Notes under the pieces: generated by a model
What the model was told of the DNA's origin: nothing
Database searches by the model: none
Seen by the model: the letters and a program-made list of their open reading frames with translations, nothing else
Position numbers and translations under genes: made by a program
From: Candidatus Epulonipiscium sp.
GTDB lineage: Bacteria; Bacillota; Clostridia; Lachnospirales; Cellulosilyticaceae
NCBI GenBank assembly: GCA_012518255.1
Contig: JAAYSX010000060.1
Span: forward strand, 35,084 to 99,083
Length of the DNA: 64,000 nt
Direction of reading: 5' to 3'
Shown here: piece by piece, positions 17,747-28,799 of the stretch
How positions within the stretch are numbered: position 1 is the first letter of the stretch
Layout: the number at the start of each line of letters is the position of its first letter

Positions 17747-18913
17747 TTAGTGCTTTACATCCTTTCCCAATATAACTATCAAGATACTAGCAGCTATTCC
17801 TGAAACTCCTATAGCTATCATCCCTGCACTTACGCTCCATGCATCACTTATATTACCTATGGCCCAGCTCCCAATCATATTACATATTCCGCCAGCTGTA
17901 ATGGCAAATCCCATAACAGTACCAGCTCCATTTTTATATTCTTTCATAATTAGGGCCATCATAGTCGGATATCTTATTGATATAAAGAATCCTGTAAGGG
18001 AAAATAAACCTAAAAGGTTATCACCTGATACTATTCCAGCAAATAATATTAGGGTAGCTGCTATAGTGAAATAAAATAGGCTTTTTATGTATCCAAATCT
18101 ATCAGCTATATATCCGCCTACCAATCTACCAAATACATATACTACATAAAACCATGTTAAGTACCTTGTACTTGTAGCTATATCTAGGCTTCTACCTGCC
18201 TGGAGATAGTTAACTAGCCAACTAGTAACTCCTCCTTCCATTATTTCAAAAAAACCTAGTGTAAGTGCAATTAACCAGACCTTAGAAGATTTGGTAAGAT
18301 CAATAACAGATAACTTTTCTTCTTCTTGATTTCCAGATATTTTAGGGAATTTAGCTAGTAAGACTAAGACCATTAAGATTACTAGTAAAATAGTTGTTGA
18401 TAGGTAAATAAACTGCCATGAGTAACCTCTTTCCATAAATATACCTGCGTATCTAGGAGCTAGGGCAGCCCCTACACCAAAAAATAGGTGCATAAGGTTC
18501 ATCATCATAGCAGAATTCCTTATGAAAATCCTACCACCCAAAACATTAGTTGCAATCTGGAAGCAACCAAGCCCTATGCCAAGGAGAAAATGTATAAAAA
18601 CTACTCCATAAAAACCAGGTAAAATATAAAACAAGGTATTAGAAATAGCCATCACAACTATTCCAAATAGAAACAACCTTTTAATCCCGTATTTTTCAAC
18701 TAGTATACCTCCAAAAAATGCAGCAATTAGGCTCCCTAGTAATATAAAAAATAACATTTGCCCTATTTGGCTATAATCTACTATGAATTCTTCCCTAATA
18801 GAAGGAATAACAATCCCTTTAATAGTCATTATCAACCCAAGTGCAAGCATGCACAAATATGCTATGGCTACAAGCATTCTGTATTCCCTATAATTCCTAA
18901 TATCCTGGCTCAT
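17747..18913 (-). CDS. MFS transporter
   Basis: 388 residues, about 12 membrane segments, single-domain major facilitator. The loop between segments 2 and 3 reads GGILVEKYGIKRLFLFG, the MFS motif-A position, and the mirrored loop GGYIADRFGYIKSLF occurs in the second half. The overall pattern resembles sugar-type (FucP/GlcP-like) members, but no substrate can be assigned. Start supported by AGGAGG at 5 bases. A hairpin separates it from yajC upstream, so it likely depends on its own weak promoter or read-through. Confidence 0.85.
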   Translation of the reverse strand: MSQDIRNYREYRMLVAIAYLCMLALGLIMTIKGIVIPSIREEFIVDYSQIGQMLFFILLGSLIAAFFGGILVEKYGIKRLFLFGIVVMAISNTLFYILPGFYGVVFIHFLLGIGLGCFQIATNVLGGRIFIRNSAMMMNLMHLFFGVGAALAPRYAGIFMERGYSWQFIYLSTTILLVILMVLVLLAKFPKISGNQEEEKLSVIDLTKSSKVWLIALTLGFFEIMEGGVTSWLVNYLQAGRSLDIATSTRYLTWFYVVYVFGRLVGGYIADRFGYIKSLFYFTIAATLILFAGIVSGDNLLGLFSLTGFFISIRYPTMMALIMKEYKNGAGTVMGFAITAGGICNMIGSWAIGNISDAWSVSAGMIAIGVSGIAASILIVILGKDVKH

Positions 18914-18934
18914 TACAACCTCCTATTAGATAAT

Positions 18935-18966
18935 AAATCACCTGCTCTATATGATACAGGTGATTT
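18935..18966 (-). terminator. Hairpin between yajC and the MFS gene
   Basis: AAATCACCTG, 12-base loop, and its exact complement. The T-rich tail is weak on the minus strand, so it may be an attenuating hairpin and not a full terminator. Confidence 0.5.
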
Positions 18967-18972
18967 TTATGA

Positions 18973-19323
18973 TTATTCTTTTTCTTCAATTTCAAACTCA
19001 TCGTCTTTTATTTCAAATTCATCATCTTTCTTAATTGATAAATTTGGTTCCTTAACTCCTGCCACTGAATTCTTCTCAACAGGGATACGTATTCCTCTGT
19101 TAAGACCAAATTCTATAACAAATAGGTTATTAACAACATCAACTACCTTGCCGTACATCCCAGTATTGGTTATTACCATGTCCCCTACTTTAATAGAATC
19201 TTGCATTTCCATTAAGGCCTTTTCACGCTTTCTTTGAGGTCTTATCATTATGAACCACATAATTCCAAAAAGAAAAACAAAATATAAAACTATTCCAAAC
19301 CCACTTGAAAACAATCCTTCCAT
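18973..19323 (-). CDS. yajC: Preprotein translocase subunit YajC
   Basis: 116 residues. One N-terminal membrane segment (GIVLYFVFLFGIMWFIMI) followed directly by RPQRKREKALMEMQDSIKVGD, the classic YajC signature, then the beta-rich DMVITNTGMYGKVVDV domain and an acidic C-terminal tail with a repeated DDEFEI. Accessory subunit of SecDF-YajC. It lies 24 bases after tgt, the conserved tgt-yajC order; secD/secF do not follow here. Confidence 0.95.
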   Translation of the reverse strand: MEGLFSSGFGIVLYFVFLFGIMWFIMIRPQRKREKALMEMQDSIKVGDMVITNTGMYGKVVDVVNNLFVIEFGLNRGIRIPVEKNSVAGVKEPNLSIKKDDEFEIKDDEFEIEEKE

Positions 19324-19347
19324 TACTTTACCTCCTAAATTTTATGT

Positions 19348-20490
<1,143 letters not shown>

Positions 20491-20590
20491 TTAAATATGT
20501 CAATTTACTTCATTACAATAGTATTAGATTACCAGAAAAACATATTTTTTTCAAGGATATTAAGCGCCTTTCCTACTAAGATTTAAGCAA

Positions 20591-20619
20591 TTGATTGATT
20601 ATGGCTAGTCTGATACAAT
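20591..20619 (+). promoter_or_regulatory. Sigma-A promoter of aroC
   Basis: TTGATT (20591-20596), 17 bases, TACAAT (20614-20619), 45 bases before the aroC start. Confidence 0.6.
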
Positions 20620-20664
20620 TAGATAAATATTATAGTATATAAACAGAATTAAGGAGATGATATT

Positions 20665-21768
20665 ATGGCTGGATCTGTTATGGGTAAGAACTTTCAAATC
20701 TCAACATTTGGTGAGTCTCACGGCCCTGCCCTTGGCGTTATTATTGATGGATGTCCTGCTGGAATTGGTCTTACTAGCGAGGATATTCAAAAAGATCTTG
20801 ATAAGCGTAAACCTGGCACCTCCCAATTTACAACTTCTCGCAAGGAAGGGGATAAGGTTGAGATATTATCAGGGGTCTTAGACGGGGTTACCACTGGCAC
20901 ACCTATTTCACTTTTAATAAGAAACAAGGATCAACGTTCTAAGGACTACTCCAATCTTGAAAACATTTATAGGCCTGGACATGCTGATTTTACCTATGAT
21001 AAAAAATACGGATTTAGGGATATTCGGGGAGGTGGACGGTCATCAGGTAGGGAGACCGCTGCTAGGGTTGCAGCCGGCACTGTAGCCAAAAAAATCCTGG
21101 ATGAACTTGATGTTTCTATCCTTACCTATACACGTTCTATAGGTGATGTAGAAATAGATTATGATAGATTTGATAAATCCTTCATTAATGAAAACCCCTT
21201 TTCCATGCCTGATCCTAAGGCTAGCAAAAAAGCTGCTAATTTAATCACCAAGGCAAAGAAAGATCAAGATTCCCTAGGCGGTGTTATTGAATGTGTAGTC
21301 AGCGGAATGCCTGCTGGGGTTGGGGAACCTGTTTTCGAAAGGTTAGATGCTATGCTTGCAGCCAGTGTAATGTCCATAGGGGCAACCAAAGGATTTGAAG
21401 TAGGTAGTGGCTTCCAGGCTGCTAAAATGAAAGGGTCTGACCATAATGATAATTGGTATTATGATGAAGACAATAACATTAAGAAACATACTAACCATGC
21501 TGGGGGCATTCTAGGTGGTATAAGCGATGGCTCAGATATAATCCTTAGAACCGCCTTCAAGCCTACCCCTTCCATAGCCAAAGAACAGACTACTATTACA
21601 AAAGGTGGGCAAAACGCTGAGATAACCATAGAAGGAAGGCATGACCCCATAATAGTGCCAAGGGCTGTTATTGTAGTTGAATCTATGGTTGCAATAACCC
21701 TAGCAGATTATATATATTCCCGTATATTCTCGGATATAAATATGATTAGAAAAGCATATAGTAAATAA
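20665..21768 (+). CDS. aroC: Chorismate synthase
   Basis: 367 residues. Final step of the shikimate pathway, EPSP to chorismate, FMN-dependent. N-terminal STFGESHGPALGVIIDGCPAG, the RSSGRETAARVAAG region with FRDIRGGGR before it, and the C-terminal RHDPIIVPRAVIVVESM are diagnostic. Start ATG 20665 with AAGGAG upstream. No other aro genes adjoin. It is followed by the nadA promoter after 26 bases with no clear terminator. Confidence 0.96.
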   Translation: MAGSVMGKNFQISTFGESHGPALGVIIDGCPAGIGLTSEDIQKDLDKRKPGTSQFTTSRKEGDKVEILSGVLDGVTTGTPISLLIRNKDQRSKDYSNLENIYRPGHADFTYDKKYGFRDIRGGGRSSGRETAARVAAGTVAKKILDELDVSILTYTRSIGDVEIDYDRFDKSFINENPFSMPDPKASKKAANLITKAKKDQDSLGGVIECVVSGMPAGVGEPVFERLDAMLAASVMSIGATKGFEVGSGFQAAKMKGSDHNDNWYYDEDNNIKKHTNHAGGILGGISDGSDIILRTAFKPTPSIAKEQTTITKGGQNAEITIEGRHDPIIVPRAVIVVESMVAITLADYIYSRIFSDINMIRKAYSK

Positions 21769-21789
21769 GGCGAACATCTATCATAACAC

Positions 21790-21824
21790 CTGTCTTGACA
21801 CCTCTCCTATCCTAGTGATATAAT
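21790..21824 (+). promoter_or_regulatory. nadA-nadC promoter with overlapping inverted repeat
   Basis: TTGACA (21795-21800), 18 bases, TATAAT (21819-21824): both hexamers perfect. The -35 lies inside the inverted repeat TGTC-TT-GACA (21791-21800), flanked by ACACC and CACCT. This placement and sequence resemble the NiaR (YrxA) niacin-repressor operators found before NAD genes in Firmicutes; the operator call is inference. Confidence 0.6.
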
Positions 21825-21852
21825 ATAGCAAATTCAAGGATAGGAGATATAT

Positions 21853-22764
21853 ATGAATAGTGATATTTTAAAAAACTCAATAAGTAAGCTCAAAGAAGAA
21901 AAAGATGCTATTGTATTAGCACATTATTATGTAGACGGTGATGTTCAGGAGATAGCTGACTTTGTAGGCGATTCTTATTATTTAAGCCAGAAGGCTTTAG
22001 AATCAGATAATAAAATTATTGTTTTTTGTGGGGTACATTTTATGGCAGAAAGTGCCAAAATACTGAGCCCCCATAAGACAGTGCTTATGCCTGATAGTAG
22101 TGCAGATTGTCCTATGGCCCATATGGTTACTCCTAAAGAAATTAAAAAGGCTAGGGAGGATTATGATGATCTAGCTGTAGTATGCTATATTAATTCAACA
22201 GCCCAGATTAAAGCCTTATCCGATGTATGTGTTACATCCGCCAATGCAGTTAATATTGTTAAAAATTTAAAGGAAGAGAATATATTTTTTATACCAGATA
22301 AGAATTTAGGGCAATATGTGGCCAGCCAGGTACCAGATAAAAATATATTCTCAAATGATGGATGCTGCCCTGTACATAATATACTTACTAAAAACTGTAT
22401 TAATGAGGCCATAGCTTCTAATCCAGACGCTTTAGTTCTAGCCCACCCAGAATGTTCCTTTGATATACTGGAAATGGCAGATTTTATTGGAAGCACCACA
22501 AGTATTATTGAATATGTATCTAGCAGCAAACATAATTCCTTTATAATATGTACTGAGGTAGGTATCCTCCATCAGCTAAATAAGGAAGGCAAAAATAAAA
22601 ATTTCCATCTATTTAATGAGCAACAAGTATGCCAAGATATGAAAAAAATCACCCTAGAAAAGGTTTACAACAGCCTAGTTTCATTGGAACCTGAAATTCA
22701 CGTAAATAATGATATAAGCTTAAAGGCTAAAACTGCCTTAGAAATGATGCATAAGCTCGCATAG
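21853..22764 (+). CDS. nadA: Quinolinate synthase
   Basis: 303 residues, the short (thermophile/clostridial) form. Condenses iminoaspartate with dihydroxyacetone phosphate to quinolinate using a 4Fe-4S cluster. Cluster cysteines are recognisable in SSADCPMAHM, AHPECSFDI and VCQDMKKITLEKVYNSL; HYYVDGDVQEIADFVGDS and GVHFMAESAKIL bind substrate. First gene of a nadA-nadC pair; the expected nadB (aspartate oxidase) is missing from both sides, so iminoaspartate must come from a distant gene or another enzyme. Confidence 0.95.
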   Translation: MNSDILKNSISKLKEEKDAIVLAHYYVDGDVQEIADFVGDSYYLSQKALESDNKIIVFCGVHFMAESAKILSPHKTVLMPDSSADCPMAHMVTPKEIKKAREDYDDLAVVCYINSTAQIKALSDVCVTSANAVNIVKNLKEENIFFIPDKNLGQYVASQVPDKNIFSNDGCCPVHNILTKNCINEAIASNPDALVLAHPECSFDILEMADFIGSTTSIIEYVSSSKHNSFIICTEVGILHQLNKEGKNKNFHLFNEQQVCQDMKKITLEKVYNSLVSLEPEIHVNNDISLKAKTALEMMHKLA

Positions 22765-22795
22765 TTATAAAGATATTAGAAGGGATGTTTTGTAA

Positions 22796-23647
22796 ATGAT
22801 TAATAGTATAAATATGAAAACAAAAGTAGATAAATATATATTAAGTGCCTTAGATGAGGATATTACAAGTGAAGATGTTAGCACTAATTCTATTTTAAGA
22901 TCCAAGACTCCAGGCACAGCCAATCTTATTTGTAAAGAGGATGGGATTATCTGCGGTTTAGACATTTTTATAAGAGTATTTAACCTTCTTGGGGATGTTA
23001 AATTCATGACTTCATATAAGGATGGGGACCATGTTAAAAATGGGGATATAATAGGAACCATAACAGGCGATATGAGAACAATACTTTCAGGGGAACGTAC
23101 AGCCCTTAACTACCTACAAAGAATGAGCGGAGTTACAACTTATACAAGTAGCTTAGTTAAGGCCTTGGAAGGAAGCAATACAGAGTTACTTGATACTAGA
23201 AAAACCACACCTAATATGAGGATTTTTGAAAAATACGCTGTAAGAGTTGGCGGTTGCAAGAGCCACAGATATAACCTATCTGATGGGGTACTCCTAAAGG
23301 ATAACCATATAGGTGCAGCTGGTGGCATTAAAGAAGCTGTTACACTGGCAAGAGAATACGCACCCTTTGTTAGGATGATAGAAGTTGAAGTTGAAGATTT
23401 AGACATGGTTAATGAAGCCCTAGAAGCAGGGGCAGATATAATTATGCTAGATAACATGGATGATGATACCATGAAAAAGGCTGTTGAAATTATAGGGGAT
23501 AAGGCCCTTACAGAGTGCTCAGGCAACATTACCCTAGATAGGTTAAAAACTATCTCAGATATTGGAGTAGATTATGTATCCTGCGGTGCTTTAACACATT
23601 CATATCCAATACTAGACTTCTCACTTAAAAACTTAAAACCATTATAA
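22796..23647 (+). CDS. nadC: Nicotinate-nucleotide pyrophosphorylase (carboxylating)
   Basis: 283 residues. Converts quinolinate and PRPP to nicotinate mononucleotide. Conserved: ERTALNYLQRMSGVTTYT, DTRKTTPNMRIFEKYAVRVGG and IMLDNMDDDTMKKAV, ending with the ECSGNITLDRL and VDYVSCGALTHS strands of the barrel. Start ATG 22796 with GAAGGGA 10 bases upstream; Met7 is an alternative. It follows nadA by 31 bases in the same transcript, which ends at a strong hairpin. Confidence 0.95.
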   Translation: MINSINMKTKVDKYILSALDEDITSEDVSTNSILRSKTPGTANLICKEDGIICGLDIFIRVFNLLGDVKFMTSYKDGDHVKNGDIIGTITGDMRTILSGERTALNYLQRMSGVTTYTSSLVKALEGSNTELLDTRKTTPNMRIFEKYAVRVGGCKSHRYNLSDGVLLKDNHIGAAGGIKEAVTLAREYAPFVRMIEVEVEDLDMVNEALEAGADIIMLDNMDDDTMKKAVEIIGDKALTECSGNITLDRLKTISDIGVDYVSCGALTHSYPILDFSLKNLKPL

Positions 23648-23651
23648 GATT

Positions 23652-23705
23652 AAAAATGACGGTTAACAAGCTTTAGTACTATTACTTGTTAACTGTCATT
23701 TTTTA
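23652..23705 (+). terminator. Terminator after nadC
   Basis: Long inverted repeat (AAAAATGACGGTTAACAAG against CTTGTTAACTGTCATTTTT, one mismatch) followed by T-rich sequence. Confidence 0.8.
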
Positions 23706-23732
23706 TTTCCTGCATTTATGATTCATATACAA

Positions 23733-23951
23733 CTACTGTTTTATCCAACCTATAATCTCGTATACTACTTTCTTATCTGTAACAACCTCTACCTTATCCA
23801 CTATCTGCTTACCTATAACAGCCTTTCCTATAGGTGTATCTTCTGTTGTTTTACCACTAATTCCCAAGCCAGTCGCCAATATTCCATAAATTTAGTCAAT
23901 AGTGCTATGACTCACAATTCTATCTTATCTAATATTTCACTTACCTCTCCC
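23733..23951 (-). pseudogene. Decayed greA-like transcript-cleavage-factor gene
   Basis: This 370-base gap between nadC and the MATE gene holds no intact gene, but the minus strand keeps the end of a GreA/GreB-type C-terminal domain. Reading back from TAG at 23733, about 52 codons include TEDTPIGKAVIGKQIVDKVE followed by VVYEI, the recognisable GreA core. The frame is closed upstream by TAA at 23892, and a matching piece (GEVSEILDKIEL then TGA) continues in another frame at 23912-23951. No start codon, ribosome site or N-terminal coiled coil remains. It is a frameshifted remnant, probably of a GreA paralogue. Confidence 0.65.
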
Positions 23952-24013
23952 AATATGTTATATTAATATGTATCGTAAAATTAATTACATTAAATTTCTT
24001 TCAGGGGTGTTAT

Positions 24014-25381
24014 ATGGAAGTCGAATATAAATCAAAAGATTATAGAAATGAAACAATTAAATTAGCTCTTCCTGTATTTTTAGAGCTACTTATTAGTACT
24101 TTATTTGGTATGGTTGATATGATGATGGTTGGTAATAGTGGGGCTCCTAGCATTACTACTCCTTCCATTGCTGCTACTGGCGTTACTAATCAGGTTATGC
24201 TAGTTGGAATTGCTATGGCCCAGGCCATGGGTGTTGGTGGTACTGCTATGATTTCTAGGTACTGCGGGGCTAATGAAGATAGGAAGGTGCCTAATGTTCT
24301 TAAGCATCTTATAGTTCTTATGATTATTATAATTATTATTCCCTTTTTAGCTATTAATTTATTAATGCCTGAGCGTATTATGGCTTTTATAGGAGCCGAG
24401 ACAGCTACTATTAATATAGGACTTAACTATTTTAAGATTGTAATAGTTGGCTTTGTTTTTCAGTCACTTAACCTTGCCATTTTTGCATCTATGAGAGGGG
24501 CTGGGGATACTAAATTGCCCATGCTTATAAATATAGGTGTTAACATGCTTAACGTTGTTGGTAATTATATTTTGATTTTTGGTAAGCTTGGTATGCCAGC
24601 TTTAGGTGTTACTGGTGCTGGAATTTCTACCTCTCTTTCCCATCTGGTAGCCTTTGTAATCCTGCTTATCATTCTTCTTAGTAAGAAGCATATTGTTAAA
24701 CTCGATTTGTCTAAGGGTTTTAAGTTCGATAGGCCTATTATGAGTAATTTGTTTAAGATTGGTGGTCCTGCTGCTTTAGAGCAGGTAGGTTTTAGAATTG
24801 GTGTTATATTTTTTATTAAAATTGTTGCTGGTCTTGGAACTGCTGCTTATGCAACTCACCAGATTTCATCTAATATTATTAGTTTGTCCTTTGCTCCTGG
24901 ACAGGCTTTTGGAATTGCTGCATCTACCTTGGTTGGTAGATCACTTGGCCAGGGACGGCCTGACAGGGCTGATAGATTTATTAAGGTAACTAATAGATTA
25001 GCCCTACTGTCATCTTTTATATTTGTAGCTTTATTTTACTTCTTCGGACCTGAAATTGTGGGGTTATATAGCAAGGATATGGAGGTTATTTTATTATCTG
25101 CTGGAGTTATGAAGATAATTTCAGCAATCCAGCCCTTTCAGGCTTCTGCCTTTGCCCTTTCTGGTGGTTTAAGGGGAGCTGGTGATACTGTATCTACTTT
25201 AATTATTACTATGATAGGTGTTGTGGTTATTAGGCTTAGCCTAGCCTATATTCTTATTAATATAGTAGGCCTTGGCCTTATTGGTGCCTGGCTTGCCATG
25301 TTATCAGATCAGATAATTAGATGGCTTGGCATAGAACTTAGATATAGAAGCGGAAAATGGCAGTCTATTAAGTTAAAGTAA
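24014..25381 (+). CDS. MATE-family efflux transporter
   Basis: 455 residues, about 12 membrane segments in two six-helix halves. The N-terminus KLALPVFLELLISTLFGMVDMMMVG and the MRGAGDTKLPM and LRGAGDTVSTL loops, at equivalent positions of the two halves, mark a MATE (multi-antimicrobial extrusion) cation-coupled exporter. Substrate unknown. Start ATG 24014 preceded by CAGGGGTG. Its stop codon is one base from that of the converging thioesterase gene. Confidence 0.9.
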   Translation: MEVEYKSKDYRNETIKLALPVFLELLISTLFGMVDMMMVGNSGAPSITTPSIAATGVTNQVMLVGIAMAQAMGVGGTAMISRYCGANEDRKVPNVLKHLIVLMIIIIIIPFLAINLLMPERIMAFIGAETATINIGLNYFKIVIVGFVFQSLNLAIFASMRGAGDTKLPMLINIGVNMLNVVGNYILIFGKLGMPALGVTGAGISTSLSHLVAFVILLIILLSKKHIVKLDLSKGFKFDRPIMSNLFKIGGPAALEQVGFRIGVIFFIKIVAGLGTAAYATHQISSNIISLSFAPGQAFGIAASTLVGRSLGQGRPDRADRFIKVTNRLALLSSFIFVALFYFFGPEIVGLYSKDMEVILLSAGVMKIISAIQPFQASAFALSGGLRGAGDTVSTLIITMIGVVVIRLSLAYILINIVGLGLIGAWLAMLSDQIIRWLGIELRYRSGKWQSIKLK

Positions 25382-25382
25382 T

Positions 25383-26126
25383 TTAACTTATAGCTGCCCA
25401 ATCTACCTTGGCCTGGAAAATTTCCCGGCCTTTTGTTTTTTCTAGACCTTGGATGTAATAACTATCCCCATACTCTGTATTTTTATACACACTTATTACA
25501 ACTTCTTCCCCAATTGTAGCCCCTGATATAAAGTTTACCTGCATATCCCTAATTTCCATGTTCCTGTGGTAATCAAGAGAGAAACAGTCCTCTACCCACT
25601 GGACGTAGCAGGCATTATTCATATGCATATTAAGGTCAAGGTCTGTATAGTGTACCCTCCTATTACATATGGAGATTGGAGCTTCCTTAGGAATTCTAAA
25701 TTTCCTTAGCTTTTCATTTTCTTCATCTGGCATTGGCGGAAAATCTACTGGTAGTGCCTTGGTTCCTTGTGGTCTTCCTGTCTTTGTATCTACAAGGAAG
25801 TAGTTGCTATATATTTTCCCTATTTCCTCTTTATCCTGATTATATATAAGAAATTTACGCATAGCAAACAGCCTATCTTTGCCACTTGGCCATGTTTCTA
25901 TTGTTATAATATCATCCCACTTTGGATAAGAATTTACCTGTATCTTATATTTAGATATTATCCAGCCTAGGTTATGGGCCATTAAATCTTCATATCCCAT
26001 ACCCAAAATTTCTGCGTGTAGGCTAGAGGCTTCTTGCATCTTATTAATTAGGGAATATAACTTTAGATTTAATTTTATATCCGTTTCTGAAAACTGTATT
26101 TGAAAGTTCTTTGAGTACTTCCCCAT
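25383..26126 (-). CDS. Acyl-ACP thioesterase
   Basis: 247 residues, two tandem hotdog folds as in plant-type Fat and clostridial acyl-ACP thioesterases. First repeat: LKLYSLINKMQEASSLHA; second repeat: VHYTDLDLNMHMNNACYVQW, containing the catalytic-site Asn/His segment. The N-terminal FQIQFSETDIKLNL is typical. It releases free fatty acids from acyl-ACP. It ends a minus-strand cluster (queA 20 bases upstream). Chain-length preference cannot be read from sequence. Confidence 0.88.
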   Translation of the reverse strand: MGKYSKNFQIQFSETDIKLNLKLYSLINKMQEASSLHAEILGMGYEDLMAHNLGWIISKYKIQVNSYPKWDDIITIETWPSGKDRLFAMRKFLIYNQDKEEIGKIYSNYFLVDTKTGRPQGTKALPVDFPPMPDEENEKLRKFRIPKEAPISICNRRVHYTDLDLNMHMNNACYVQWVEDCFSLDYHRNMEIRDMQVNFISGATIGEEVVISVYKNTEYGDSYYIQGLEKTKGREIFQAKVDWAAIS

Positions 26127-26146
26127 TTCCTTCTCCTTTATATATC

Positions 26147-27172
26147 TTACTTAATTAACATTGCATCCCCGAAGCTAAAAAACCTATAGTTATTTTCTAC
26201 TGCTAGTTTGTAGGCACTTAGGATATTTTCCTTACCTGCTAAAGCACTAACTAGCATAATAAGGGTGGATTCTGGTAAATGGAAATTGGTAATTAAGGAA
26301 TCTACTAGCTTAAACTGGTAGCCTGGATAGATAAAAATATTGGTCCAGCCACTACCATACTCTAGTATCCCCTCCTCATTGGTGGAGGATTCTAGAGTTC
26401 TTGTGCTTGTTGTTCCTACAGAAATAATCCTTCCTCCAGATTTTTTGCTATTATTTATAATATCTGCCTGGGATTTATCAATTATATAAAATTCTGAATG
26501 CATATCATGGTCATCTATATTATCTACCTTAACTGGCCTAAAGGTGCCAAGTCCTACATGAAGGGTTACATAGGCAATATTTACACCTTTTGCCTTGATT
26601 TCCTCTAGTAACTCCTTGGTAAAATGCAGGCCTGCAGTTGGTGCTGCTGCACTTCCTTGATGTTTTGAATATACTGTTTGGTATCTCTCCTTATCTTCGA
26701 GCTTATGGCTTATATAAGGTGGCAGGGGCATTTCCCCTAATCTATCTAGAACTTCTTCAAATATACCATGGTATTCAAAGTTTACAACTCTCTTACCATC
26801 TTCTATTATTTCTTCCACTGTACATCTAAGCTGATTATCTCCAAATACTAGCCTATCACCTGGCCTTACTTTTCTGCCAGGTTTGGCTAGCACTTCCCAT
26901 CTATCAGCATCTAAACGGCTAAGTAGTAATATTTCTACTTTTCCATGGGTGCTTTCCCTCATCCCATATAGCCTAGCTGGGATAACCCTTGTATCATTAA
27001 GTACAAGGCAGTCACCCTCATTTAGATAATCTATAATATTATAAAATTTACTATGCTTTATATCTCCCTTTTCTTTATCAACTACCATAAGTTTAGACTC
27101 TGCCCTATTACTAAGTGGATCTTGTGCAATCATTTCTTCTGGTAGGTCAAAGTAAAAATCTGATGTTTTCAT
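26147..27172 (-). CDS. queA: S-adenosylmethionine:tRNA ribosyltransferase-isomerase
   Basis: 341 residues. Builds epoxyqueuosine on tRNA by ribosyl transfer from SAM. N-terminal [33 protein letters not shown], the central APTAGLHFT and the C-terminal [18 protein letters not shown] are all standard. Length normal. It sits 23 bases downstream of the SpoIID-like gene. Together with tgt at 19348 it indicates a queuosine pathway. Confidence 0.97.
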   Translation of the reverse strand: MKTSDFYFDLPEEMIAQDPLSNRAESKLMVVDKEKGDIKHSKFYNIIDYLNEGDCLVLNDTRVIPARLYGMRESTHGKVEILLLSRLDADRWEVLAKPGRKVRPGDRLVFGDNQLRCTVEEIIEDGKRVVNFEYHGIFEEVLDRLGEMPLPPYISHKLEDKERYQTVYSKHQGSAAAPTAGLHFTKELLEEIKAKGVNIAYVTLHVGLGTFRPVKVDNIDDHDMHSEFYIIDKSQADIINNSKKSGGRIISVGTTSTRTLESSTNEEGILEYGSGWTNIFIYPGYQFKLVDSLITNFHLPESTLIMLVSALAGKENILSAYKLAVENNYRFFSFGDAMLIK

Positions 27173-27195
27173 GTCTTTCTCCAGTCTAAAATCAT

Positions 27196-28770
27196 TTATT
27201 TTTGTAATTCTACTCCCTGATAGTAGTATTTTATAATTTCATCATAGCTATATCCTGCCTGGGCCATTCCCTTGGCACCTGATTGTGACATACCTACCCC
27301 GTGCCCATAGCCCCTACCTGAAATTACAATATCACCATACTGGGTTTGCGGTCCTTGATTATTGCCTTGATTACTTCCTTGGCTACCACCATATATAGCT
27401 TGTCCACCTGCCCCTTGAACTACTAAGGTATTTCCAACTGGTCTTATTTTGCCACTTGCACTTATAACATAGCTTGGCCTTTCTCCCCTATATACTACAA
27501 TATCTTCAATAGGCCTTGTATTAATTATAGGTGCCTGGGTCTGCTTGCCAATGGTAAACATTCTGCTCCTTAAGGATCCTCCATTTGTGGCTGAGAAAAA
27601 TGTTCTAATATTTTCCCTTGTTAGTTTATGAGTCCCTGATGTTCCTATAATTTCAAGTTCATTTACCCTTCCAGCTGGTGTATATGAATTAATCCTAAGG
27701 CCTTTAGCAGGCCCAATATTAACTTTTTGGTTTCTTAAACATTTATCAATTTCTGCAAGGGTTATAGTTCTCGTCCATGGTTTCATCTCAGGATCCGTTT
27801 CATATGGGTCCGGAACTGCCTTTAAATAGGCTACCTGATTACCCCATACATATTGTGGATCCTCTGTATAGCCACCGCTTGTAGAAAAGAAAAGTGTCTC
27901 TGCAATTTTTCCATTATGGGTAACTACCATCCCCCTTGTTTCATCCACTGCCCTGTTTGTACTTTCATATTCTCCGCTAAAACCTTTATATACTTGGGTA
28001 TATACAGTATCACACACATTATAGCCATCACTTATGTATTTTCTAGACTGATATATGGACATACTCCTAGCTGCTACTGCCTGAGCCTTTAGGGCTTCTA
28101 TATGCCAGCTTGCAGGCATTTCTGCTGCAATAACTCCGTATAAATATTCTTCATGATCTACAATGTTAACTGCAGTAATTGTACTACCCCTTCTTACAAA
28201 TTCAAACCATCCCCTATATGACCCATTAGCTAGGCTAGTTAAATTAAAGGAGTATCCCTGATTTATTCCAGCAAATCCCGTTTTTGCCCCATCACAAAAA
28301 ATCATAGGATTTCCTGCACCGTCATAAACTATTATCTCTGATCCTGTATTAGAAACAGGGCTCGTTTGTCCCAGATTTTTCTCTAAATATACCTGCCAAT
28401 TACCAGGGCCCTTATAGGCAACTAGTCCACTTGTCCCTTGTGACTTGTAGTTGCTTAAAAGTTTATTTGCTTCTGTATATGTAGAAAAGGTGTTTTTATC
28501 AGCATAATAATTACCTGTATTTGCTTTAAGCAAAAATCCGGTAGGCGATGAAAGGGTTTCCTCACTTTGAAATCTATCTTGCCTTTCATAACCTACTTGT
28601 AACTGTGTGTTTTTTATAGCTATACTACTTTTACCAGCATAGGCTGACCTAAGCCCTACCCTAATTGTCTTAGGAACTATAGTTGTCCCATAGGTTAAGG
28701 CTGGCCTGCCCACAATAAACATAGATATAGCACATAATATTAAAATATATTTCCTTTTATTTTTCTGCAC
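27196..28770 (-). CDS. SpoIID/LytB-domain secreted protein
   Basis: 524 residues. Start is GTG 28770 (GAGGGG 5 bases upstream). Signal peptide ([22 protein letters not shown]), then an N-terminal ~160-residue region of SPOR-like character, and the SpoIID core: [24 protein letters not shown]..., [12 protein letters not shown], the [13 protein letters not shown] loop and a final [20 protein letters not shown]. SpoIID-type enzymes are peptidoglycan lytic transglycosylases; LytB-like homologues of this length also act outside sporulation. A Gly/Gln/Asn-rich insert ([14 protein letters not shown]) lies before the last motif. It is in a cluster with a solute-binding protein. Confidence 0.85.
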   Translation of the reverse strand: MQKNKRKYILILCAISMFIVGRPALTYGTTIVPKTIRVGLRSAYAGKSSIAIKNTQLQVGYERQDRFQSEETLSSPTGFLLKANTGNYYADKNTFSTYTEANKLLSNYKSQGTSGLVAYKGPGNWQVYLEKNLGQTSPVSNTGSEIIVYDGAGNPMIFCDGAKTGFAGINQGYSFNLTSLANGSYRGWFEFVRRGSTITAVNIVDHEEYLYGVIAAEMPASWHIEALKAQAVAARSMSIYQSRKYISDGYNVCDTVYTQVYKGFSGEYESTNRAVDETRGMVVTHNGKIAETLFFSTSGGYTEDPQYVWGNQVAYLKAVPDPYETDPEMKPWTRTITLAEIDKCLRNQKVNIGPAKGLRINSYTPAGRVNELEIIGTSGTHKLTRENIRTFFSATNGGSLRSRMFTIGKQTQAPIINTRPIEDIVVYRGERPSYVISASGKIRPVGNTLVVQGAGGQAIYGGSQGSNQGNNQGPQTQYGDIVISGRGYGHGVGMSQSGAKGMAQAGYSYDEIIKYYYQGVELQK

Positions 28771-28799
28771 AAAGTCCCCTCTTTCCCATTACATATATT

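Noticed and set aside
23718..23966. An 82-residue plus-strand frame in the nadC-MATE gap.
   Set aside because: It has no ribosome site and is antisense to the greA-like remnant that explains the sequence.
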